This document shows positions 1-4,682 of a DNA stretch of 6,793 bases, piece after piece. The notes beneath the pieces were generated by a model that was given only the letters and a program-made list of their open reading frames with translations, was not told the DNA's origin and made no database searches. The position numbers and the translations under genes were made by a program. The stretch comes from an uncultured Methylococcaceae bacterium. Lineage in GTDB: Bacteria > Pseudomonadota > Gammaproteobacteria > Methylococcales > Methylococcaceae. Numbering within the stretch: the first letter of the stretch is position 1; each line of letters opens with the position of its first letter. The stretch lies in contig CAIVXW010000484.1 of NCBI GenBank assembly GCA_903910005.1, positions 1 through 6,793 on the forward strand, given 5' to 3'.

Positions 1-74
1 GCATCCCCGGAGTCTTGCAGACATGACGTACTCCAGGCATTGCAACCCGGGGCGGGTGAGGTCATGAGTGTTGC

Positions 75-1538
75 TCAGGAGAGTGGCGTTGTGTCCCGGT
101 CAGCCCCTACGGTCAGCAGATCAACCATCAACAACACCGCGCCAACGAAAGTCATGACGCCGAATGCCAGTCGCCACCCCATGGCCTGCTGGAACCACGG
201 GTGATTCTGGGCGGCGAAATAGCCACTCCAGGTCGAGCCTTCCACTGCCCGCTCAATGAAGGATTGCTCGTAACCGGCCACCAGCAGGGCGATGGTCATC
301 CCCATCACACCGGTATTGAGCAGACCCATGGCCCATTTCCACTTCCAGCCGTGGTCACTCAGGTTCGCGCCGAAAGTCATGCCACCGCGCAGTTGCTGCA
401 CGGCCAGGTAAAAGAAGGCAATAATGAGGGTGGCGTAGGCCCCGAAAAAGGCCAGATGGCCGTGGGAGGCCGACCATTGGGTACCGTGGGTATACAGGTT
501 GATCTGGGGCAGTGTGTGCATGAAGCCCCAGACCCCGGCCCCCAGAAAATTGCCGAACGTGTGGGCGATGATCCAGGCAAAGGCCGGGTGATTGCTGTTT
601 TTCAGTTTGTGAACACCGGCGTCGTACACTGAATGTACCACCATGGCAACCAGCGGAACCGGTTCCAGGGCCGAGAAAAAACCGCCAATGGTTAACCAGT
701 AATCGGGGGTTCCAATCCAGAAATAATGGTGTCCCAGCCCCAGAATACCCGAGCCGAACATCAGGGCTACCTCAATGTATAACCAGGTTTGTACGATCCG
801 GCGACTGACGCCCAGCAGTTTCATCAGACCCCAGGCCATGATGCAACCAACCAGCACTTCCCAGGTGGCCTCCACCCAAAGATGGATCACCCACCACCAC
901 CAGTATTGATCGACCGTGATGTTGGTGGCGTAGAACATTCCGGCCAGGTAAAGCCCGGCCAGGGCTACCAGATCCAGGGTCAGCACCCCGGCGATGCCGG
1001 ACCAGTGTCCCCGGGCGAAGGTGGCGGCTACGTTGTAAAAAAACACCAGCATGACGGCAACAATGCCGATGTCAGCCCAGCGGGGAGCTTCAATGTATTC
1101 GCGGCCCTCATTGATGAGCCAGCGGGTGGTGTCGTTGCCGGGGCCGGTCTGGATGAACAGATACACCAGCACCACCACCGTAACGGCGGCGGCCAATACC
1201 CAAAAGGCCAGTTTACCGAGTTTGAGACCCGCGACCGGGATACCGCTTTCCTCTTCCAGCAGCCAGTACACCGAGCCAATGAAGCCGCATAGCATCCATA
1301 CCACCATGGCGTTGATGTGGATCATCCGGTTGACGCTGAAATCAATCCAGCCAAACAGAAAACCGGGCCACAGGAATTGCAGTCCGGCCAGGAGACCAAA
1401 CAACAACTGGGCGATGAACAGAATGGCGGCCATGCTGAAATAATGCAGGGCAAGCCGCTGGCCGCCATTAAGGCGGGCGGTATCCAGTGTGCCAAAACCG
1501 GATTTGATGGATTCAATGCTGACAGTCAGGCTATTCAT
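75..1538 (-). CDS. norB: Nitric oxide reductase large subunit, cytochrome-c dependent type (cNorB)
   Basis: Catalytic haem-b subunit of the inner-membrane NO reductase: 2 NO + 2 e- + 2 H+ to N2O + H2O. The 487-aa product is strongly hydrophobic (about 12 membrane helices expected for the family). All metal ligands are visible: low-spin haem b ligands H74 (in RMIHINAMVVW) and H361; high-spin haem b3 ligand H359 (both in SHGHLAFFGAY); FeB ligands H219, H270, H271 (VIHLWVE, LGHHYFW) and the NOR-specific FeB glutamate E223. E227 and E292 match other conserved NorB acids. The start at 1538 has GGA 6 nt upstream and aligns with NorB N-termini; the frame is open for 55 more codons upstream, but that stretch does not look like NorB and contains a tandem repeat. 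There is no N-terminal cytochrome-like quinol-NOR extension and norC lies upstream, so this is cNOR, not qNOR. Slightly longer than typical NorB (about 450-475 aa). Confidence 0.97.
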   Translation of the reverse strand: MNSLTVSIESIKSGFGTLDTARLNGGQRLALHYFSMAAILFIAQLLFGLLAGLQFLWPGFLFGWIDFSVNRMIHINAMVVWMLCGFIGSVYWLLEEESGIPVAGLKLGKLAFWVLAAAVTVVVLVYLFIQTGPGNDTTRWLINEGREYIEAPRWADIGIVAVMLVFFYNVAATFARGHWSGIAGVLTLDLVALAGLYLAGMFYATNITVDQYWWWWVIHLWVEATWEVLVGCIMAWGLMKLLGVSRRIVQTWLYIEVALMFGSGILGLGHHYFWIGTPDYWLTIGGFFSALEPVPLVAMVVHSVYDAGVHKLKNSNHPAFAWIIAHTFGNFLGAGVWGFMHTLPQINLYTHGTQWSASHGHLAFFGAYATLIIAFFYLAVQQLRGGMTFGANLSDHGWKWKWAMGLLNTGVMGMTIALLVAGYEQSFIERAVEGSTWSGYFAAQNHPWFQQAMGWRLAFGVMTFVGAVLLMVDLLTVGADRDTTPLS

Positions 1539-1612
1539 GGTGATTCCAGGGTATTCAACGTCAGATCGGGTTGATGACAGGATGAAGGGCCAGTGGTGAA
1601 TAACGAGTGGTA

Positions 1613-1645
1613 TACCGGGAGCGCGACCATCCTGACGGCCCGGTA
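1613..1645 (-). repeat. Inverted repeat in the norC-norB intercistronic gap
   Basis: A 7-bp perfect inverted repeat, TACCGGG (1613-1619) and CCCGGTA (1639-1645), with a 19-nt loop, lies in the 193-bp gap between norC and norB. On the operon transcript it could form a hairpin. No run of U follows it in the direction of transcription, so it does not look like an intrinsic terminator. A role in mRNA processing or stability is possible but is inference; a 7-bp pair with a long loop may also be chance. Confidence 0.45.
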
Positions 1646-1693
1646 GGGTTAGTGGCGAGTGAGTGCCGCATACCCACCCGCAATCCATGCCCC

Positions 1694-1714
1694 CATTCGC
1701 CATTCGCCATTCGC
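1694..1714. repeat. Heptamer tandem repeat, three perfect copies of CATTCGC
   Basis: Three head-to-tail copies of CATTCGC (on the transcribed strand GCGAATG) begin 17 bp downstream of the norC stop codon, in the norC-norB gap. Short 7-bp tandem repeats of this kind occur between genes in various bacteria and can vary in copy number. Because the gap is otherwise unusually long for this packed operon, the repeat may mark slippage or an insertion between the two genes. Confidence 0.8.
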
Positions 1715-1731
1715 ACCTGCCCCGCGCCTTA

Positions 1732-2337
1732 TCACGAATCTACGTTATTGAGGGTTTTGAATTGATGGGGAAATCCGTTGGTGTCGATGGCCGACATCCA
1801 CTTGAGGAAGGCCACGATGCCCCGGGCCTCGGCGTCGGTGATGCCGAGTTGCGGCATGCGGCGGCCACTGCCGAAACTGCGGGCATTGCCGGGCGGATCC
1901 TTCAGGAACGCCAGCATCAGGTTTTCCCGGTTGGCGGCATCCACCCAGCCTGGATCAAGCCAGGCCTTGGTGAGATCCGGTGCGTAGTAGGCACCGTTGC
2001 CCAGCAGGGTATGGCAGTTGACGCAGTTTTTGGCCTGCACGGTTTTTTTGCCCAGGGCGACCAGATTTTCGGCCTCGGTTTCATTCAGGGGTTGGCCAAA
2101 CAGGGGCGATTCCCCGCCAATGACCGGACGGTAGCGGTGGCTGGATTCATCGTAGCGATAATCAATGGTCTGGTTGATCACGCTGTAGGCAGGTACCCGG
2201 CTTCCACCGGCAGCGACCTGCGACAGGGTGTCGAAGGTCAGCAGGATCAGTAGCAGGAACGAACCGGCCGTAACCCAGATCGCGGTTTTTTTCCAGAAAT
2301 GTTCAGTGGCCCAACGGGGCGGCGGTACGTCGTTCAT
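1732..2337 (-). CDS. norC: Nitric oxide reductase cytochrome c subunit (NorC), long form
   Basis: Membrane-anchored monohaem cytochrome c that passes electrons from periplasmic donors to NorB. The 201-aa product has an N-terminal membrane anchor (about residues 18-36), then a periplasmic domain with the haem motif C105-V-N-C108-H109 followed by TLLGNGAYYAPDL, a NorC signature, and the axial Met M161 in RRMPQ. The C-terminal FLKWMSAIDTNGFP is also typical. It is about 50 residues longer than classic NorC (about 150 aa); the extra segment (about residues 42-95) lies between anchor and haem. The ATG overlaps the TGA of the upstream small membrane gene (ATGA), with AGGA about 10 nt upstream, so translational coupling is likely. 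norB follows after 193 bp. Confidence 0.96.
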   Translation of the reverse strand: MNDVPPPRWATEHFWKKTAIWVTAGSFLLLILLTFDTLSQVAAGGSRVPAYSVINQTIDYRYDESSHRYRPVIGGESPLFGQPLNETEAENLVALGKKTVQAKNCVNCHTLLGNGAYYAPDLTKAWLDPGWVDAANRENLMLAFLKDPPGNARSFGSGRRMPQLGITDAEARGIVAFLKWMSAIDTNGFPHQFKTLNNVDS

Positions 2338-2657
2338 ACAGGAAATTCCTCATCATGCGGTGCGTGAGTCAAATGACAGAGGTGAAAAATGGCCGGTGGG
2401 GCTACCCGATAGCCCAGCAGTAGCAGCAGAGCAAGTCCCTGCCATACGCCGTCCAGATGGGCAGTTTTTACCAGCACCAGCAGGCAGGCGGCCAACAGGG
2501 CGAAGGCCAGAAGGGCAGCACGATGCAGCGAGGGGCGGTTTTGCAGTCTGGCAGCAGCATAAAGCAGTGCGTAACCCAAACCGCCGAGAATGACACCGGC
2601 GGCGGCCAGAAACGTGGCCATAAAATCGGCAGGATTAACCGGTTGGATCGGATTCAT
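2334..2657 (-). CDS. Small membrane protein of unknown function in the nor operon
   Basis: I do not recognise this family. The 107-aa product has three likely membrane helices (about residues 12-36, 46-64, 70-91). It ends in a short His/Cys-rich tail: H92, C94, H95, H98 and H101 follow the motif RVAPPAIF. Such a cluster could bind metal or haem, but that is inference. Its stop overlaps the norC start by 4 bp (ATGA), and its start lies 23 bp inside the CBS reading frame, with no good ribosome binding site of its own. Its translation therefore probably depends on the upstream frame. The position directly ahead of norC suggests a role in NOR assembly or electron supply. NorF is also a small membrane protein of nor clusters, but I see no sequence reason to use that name. 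Confidence 0.75.
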   Translation of the reverse strand: MNPIQPVNPADFMATFLAAAGVILGGLGYALLYAAARLQNRPSLHRAALLAFALLAACLLVLVKTAHLDGVWQGLALLLLLGYRVAPPAIFHLCHLTHAPHDEEFPV

Positions 2658-2820
2658 GAGTCAATGCGGCTATTAAATCGGATTGGGTAATGACCCCCAC
2701 GAGTCGGTCGCTGGAATCAAGCACGCAAACCTGATGAACTCCGGGTTGTGCGAGCAACGAAATCAGTGTGCTGAGCGGGGTGTTTGCGCGGACGGTGACG
2801 GGGCGCGACATGAACTGCAT
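2635..2820 (-). CDS. CBS-domain fragment (C-terminal part of a former HPP-CBS protein)
   Basis: A 61-residue frame carries one CBS motif: it starts with FMSRPVTVRANTPLSTLISLL, of which SRPVTV and NTPLSTL are typical, continues with GVHQVCVLD and ends in RLVGVITQSDLIAAL, the usual close of a CBS domain. CBS domains normally work as pairs binding adenosyl ligands, so a single half is probably not functional alone. The frame is open further upstream (residues reading SAKPEQA just before the Met), consistent with being the tail of a larger protein. No clear ribosome binding site precedes the Met at 2820. It may still be translated and so help start the overlapping membrane gene at 2657. Confidence 0.55.
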   Translation of the reverse strand: MQFMSRPVTVRANTPLSTLISLLAQPGVHQVCVLDSSDRLVGVITQSDLIAALTHESDPTG

Positions 2821-3017
2821 GGCCTGTTCAGGCTTTGCCGATACCGTACCGGAGCGAACAGAATAACGGCAGTAGCCCCCATCGACGCCAGCAGGGAAGG
2901 GCTGCCCGCCCGATCCAGAATCTGCTGACTGAGATGCCCGGTCAGCAGTATGGCCAATCCGGCTACTGCACTGGCCAGTACAATGAATCCGGAACCGGAG
3001 CGCAGTGATCTTCTCAT
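2635..3017 (-). pseudogene. Decayed HPP-family membrane protein with C-terminal CBS domain
   Basis: Two frames together look like the ends of one HPP-CBS protein (HPP integral membrane domain followed by CBS domains; full proteins are several hundred residues). The first frame (3017-2763, 84 aa) begins with a membrane helix (about residues 10-30), then LLASMGATAVILFAP, the hallmark HPP segment. After that the frame reads into non-HPP sequence (RYRQSLNRPCSS) and stops. The CBS part continues in another frame from about 2850 to 2635. The rest of the HPP domain and the first CBS domain are missing. The simplest reading is one internal out-of-frame deletion with its junction near 2835-2855. The start ATG overlaps the TGA of the reductase gene (ATGA), so the intact gene was once a coupled operon member. 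HPP proteins are reported in nitrite transport and occur near nitrogen-oxide genes; the function here is presumably lost. Confidence 0.7.
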
Positions 3018-3985
3018 GTCAGGGCCACATTGAAGGGGTCAAGGTAAATGTCATTGATGGCAGCACCGGCCATAAAAGCCATCATTCGGGCCTGCTGAAC
3101 CATGTCAGGATGACCACACAAAAAGACCCGCCAGCCGGACAGGCAGGGGAAACGTGCCTGAGCCACTTCATGAACCCGCCCCCTGGCGCATCCGGGGGGT
3201 ATGTCCTGTCCTGACAGACAGGGCGTGTACTGAAACTGCGGATGGCGGGCAGCGAGTCGTTTCAAACAATCCTGCAGATACAGTCCGTCGCGGGAGCGAC
3301 TGCCGTGGAATAAATGGATCGGGCCTTTATGGCCCTGCCGCAAGGCATCGCGGGCGATACCACTCAGCGGAGCCAGTCCGCTCCCCGTTCCGATGAGCAG
3401 CAGTGGCTGCACCGGTTGCCCTTCGCAGTAAAAACAATCCCCCAGCGGGCCTTGTATGTGCAGGGTATCGCCCGGTTTCAGGGTCTCGTGTATCCAGCCA
3501 CTGACCCGCCCCCCCGGCAGACGGCGTACCTGCAACAGCAGGCCGTCGTCCTCTCCGGGCACGCTGGCCAGCGAATAGCTGCGGGTCAGCCCGCCCGGGC
3601 TCTCTACGTTGATGAACTGGCCCGGGTGATAATGCAGGCGTTCATCCGTGGCCAACCCTATCTCCAGGATATCCTGGCTGAGAGGCTGGACACTTTGCAC
3701 CCGAGCCCTGACCGGAGCAGGCAAATCCCCGGTCAGCCTGACCTCCAGATCCATGACCGGCTTGCAGCGGCAGGCCAGAAAATAATTGGACGCCTTCCAG
3801 GTATCCCTGAGCCCCTGCATGGCCTCCCGGGGTGGCTTACCCTGACTGGCGCACATGAGGCAGGTTTGACAAAAACCGCTACGGCAGGAATACGGCACGG
3901 CAATCCCCTCCCGCAGAAGGGCATCCAGCACCGTTTCTCCATCGGTCAGGTCGATTTCATGCGTACCAAAGCGGATGGCTACCAT
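3014..3985 (-). CDS. 2Fe-2S ferredoxin / FAD / NAD(P)H oxidoreductase, probable haemoglobin reductase
   Basis: A 323-aa soluble electron-transfer protein moving electrons from NAD(P)H through FAD to a plant-type 2Fe-2S centre. Domain order: ferredoxin (about 1-85) with C34-X4-C39-X2-C42 and C72 in FLACRCKP; FAD-binding domain (about 92-185) with R135-SYSLAS; NAD-binding domain (about 195-310) with GTGSGLAPLSGIA and C290-GHPDMV. This is the layout of oxygenase reductases (phenol and methane monooxygenase reductase class). No oxygenase is present here; the partner in the operon is a truncated haemoglobin 33 bp upstream. The likely role, by inference, is reducing ferric haemoglobin for NO dioxygenation, replacing the reductase half of flavohaemoglobin Hmp. 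Electron supply to NOR itself is less likely because this protein is cytoplasmic (no signal peptide). The ribosome binding site is weak (GGA about 12 nt upstream). The stop overlaps the HPP remnant start. Confidence 0.92.
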   Translation of the reverse strand: MVAIRFGTHEIDLTDGETVLDALLREGIAVPYSCRSGFCQTCLMCASQGKPPREAMQGLRDTWKASNYFLACRCKPVMDLEVRLTGDLPAPVRARVQSVQPLSQDILEIGLATDERLHYHPGQFINVESPGGLTRSYSLASVPGEDDGLLLQVRRLPGGRVSGWIHETLKPGDTLHIQGPLGDCFYCEGQPVQPLLLIGTGSGLAPLSGIARDALRQGHKGPIHLFHGSRSRDGLYLQDCLKRLAARHPQFQYTPCLSGQDIPPGCARGRVHEVAQARFPCLSGWRVFLCGHPDMVQQARMMAFMAGAAINDIYLDPFNVALT

Positions 3986-4018
3986 ACGGGCCGTCTGTCC
4001 GTCGTGCGTTTTGGCAAC

Positions 4019-4402
4019 CTAGCGGCCCAGTACATCGCTACGGGTACTTTCGGCAATGGCGATCACCTCATCAGTCATGTCGGCTGGAACCGCCAACTCA
4101 CTCAGCGTACTGGCCAGATTTTCCAGTACCGCATCGAAATGGCTGTCGTTCAACCCCATTTCCACCAGCCGGGCATGGCCGCGACGCATGTCCAGACCGG
4201 TGTAATTGTGGGGTCCACCAAACGCCATGGTCAGAAAGGCCTTTTGTTTGGCGGCCTGTCTGTCCATGTCCACGCCGGTAAAAAAATGATTGATGCGGGA
4301 ATCGGCAATGACCTTGCGATAAAAAATGTTGACCGCAGCGTCAACGGCAGCGGCACCGCCCAGACGTTCATACAGGCTGGCATTCGGGGTTATGGTAGAC
4401 AT
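4019..4402 (-). CDS. glbN: Group I truncated haemoglobin (TrHbN), probable NO dioxygenase
   Basis: A 127-aa 2/2 globin that closely follows the pattern of cyanobacterial GlbN and mycobacterial trHbN: N-terminal LYERLGG, FYRKV (B9-B12), QKAFLTMAFGG in helix E and MRRGHARL with the proximal haem ligand H76 (F8). The distal pocket has Tyr B10 (Y28), Gln E7 (Q49) and Gln E11 (Q53), the set linked to O2 stabilisation and NO dioxygenation (NO + O2 to nitrate). The E10 position, His in Synechocystis GlbN and able to coordinate haem, is Lys (K52), so a pentacoordinate reactive haem is expected. It is the first gene of the leftward operon, with GGAG 6 nt before the ATG and the sigma54 promoter about 90 bp upstream. 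The reductase gene follows. The NO-removal role is inferred from family and operon. Confidence 0.95.
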   Translation of the reverse strand: MSTITPNASLYERLGGAAAVDAAVNIFYRKVIADSRINHFFTGVDMDRQAAKQKAFLTMAFGGPHNYTGLDMRRGHARLVEMGLNDSHFDAVLENLASTLSELAVPADMTDEVIAIAESTRSDVLGR

Positions 4403-4491
4403 TGGGCACTCCGGTTTTTGATTTCAGGTGGCATGGGTGGCTGTCATCGGCATCCCTGAGCGGGAATAGCCTGCACAGCCCGGTTCAGGCC

Positions 4492-4507
4492 AGCAGCAGC
4501 CGTGCCA
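4492..4507 (-). promoter_or_regulatory. Sigma54 (-24/-12) promoter of the haemoglobin-norCB operon
   Basis: On the minus strand the sequence TGGCACGGCTGCTGCT matches the RpoN consensus TGGCACG-N4-TTGCW, with the essential GG and GC doublets separated by exactly 10 bases (GG at 4506-4505, GC at 4494-4493). Transcription would start near 4481, giving a leader of roughly 80 nt before the haemoglobin ATG. The neighbouring gene encodes NorR, a sigma54 activator, and NorR-type sites lie about 120 bp upstream of this start, the normal distance for an enhancer. Confidence 0.85.
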
Positions 4508-4575
4508 TCACCAGGCAGCCTGTCAATACCGGGTTTTACGGAGGGATATACTCGCTGAGTGCTGGCAATGCACCC

Positions 4576-4588
4576 CAATCGCATGATA
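4576..4588 (-). promoter_or_regulatory. Possible IHF binding site
   Basis: On the minus strand TATCATGCGATTG fits the IHF consensus WATCAA-N4-TTR except at one base. It lies between the main NorR palindrome and the sigma54 promoter, where IHF commonly bends DNA so the activator can reach the polymerase. The consensus is loose, so chance occurrence is possible. Confidence 0.35.
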
Positions 4589-4591
4589 AAT

Positions 4592-4610
4592 TGCTGTCAA
4601 TTTGACAGCA
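4592..4610. promoter_or_regulatory. NorR enhancer site 1 (perfect 19-bp palindrome)
   Basis: TGCTGTCAATTTGACAGCA is a perfect inverted repeat with 8-bp arms around ATT. Its core GTCA-N3-TGAC contains the known NorR pattern GT-N7-AC (GT at 4596-4597, AC at 4605-4606). It is centred about 120 bp upstream of the predicted sigma54 start. It also contains TTGACA (4602-4607), which could be the -35 of the norR promoter, so a bound NorR could repress its own gene. Confidence 0.82.
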
Positions 4611-4630
4611 TAACAGGCTAAACCCTTATT
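4602..4630 (+). promoter_or_regulatory. Possible sigma70 promoter of norR
   Basis: A perfect -35 hexamer TTGACA (4602-4607) lies inside the NorR palindrome, and CTTATT (4625-4630) sits 17 bp later but matches only half of the -10 consensus. An alternative -10, TATAAC (4656-4661), is better but lacks a good -35. The assignment is therefore tentative. Confidence 0.35.
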
Positions 4631-4647
4631 CTGCCTGATGACAAAAA

Positions 4648-4664
4648 GTTGTCTTTATAACAAC
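4648..4664. promoter_or_regulatory. Probable NorR site 2
   Basis: GTTGT and ACAAC form a 5-bp inverted repeat around 7 bases, and the inner part GTCTTTATAAC fits GT-N7-AC (4651-4661). Three clustered NorR sites are the arrangement known upstream of E. coli norVW. It lies just before the norR start codon and is weaker than site 1. Confidence 0.55.
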
Positions 4665-4671
4665 AGCGATT

Positions 4672-4682
4672 GTCGCAATGAC
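4672..4682. promoter_or_regulatory. Possible NorR site 3 overlapping the norR start codon
   Basis: GTCGCAATGAC fits GT-N7-AC with outer arms GTC and GAC, and includes the norR ATG (4678-4680). Its centre is 21 bp, two helical turns, from that of site 2, which supports cooperative binding. The pattern is short, so this is the least certain of the three sites. Confidence 0.4.

Noticed and set aside
45..57. ACCCG-GGG-CGGGT inverted repeat after norB as a terminator
   Set aside because: The stem is only 5 bp and no T run follows on the transcribed strand.
789..1292. A 167-codon plus-strand frame opposite norB
   Set aside because: Low-complexity His/Gln/Gly-rich translation, antisense to conserved NorB ligands; a shadow.
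75..1703. A longer norB with 55 extra N-terminal residues
   Set aside because: The extension is not hydrophobic, does not resemble NorB, and includes translated tandem repeat; the ATG at 1538 has a suitable ribosome binding site.
1663..2253. A 196-codon plus-strand frame opposite norC
   Set aside because: Antisense to norC with its haem motif intact; no recognisable domain.
3314..4459. A 381-codon open frame on the plus strand across the reductase and haemoglobin genes
   Set aside because: It is antisense to two well-recognised genes, has no family resemblance, and crosses their intergenic gap; a GC-driven shadow.
4455..4489. Interrupted inverted repeat (CCTGA, CGGG / CCCG, TCAGG) as a leader hairpin or riboswitch of the haemoglobin gene
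   Set aside because: The predicted sigma54 start near 4481 falls inside the distal arm, so the full hairpin would not be in the transcript; no known riboswitch pattern.
4559..4573. GTGC-N7-GCAC inverted repeat as another NorR site
   Set aside because: It does not fit GT-N7-AC spacing; probably chance or a site for another factor.
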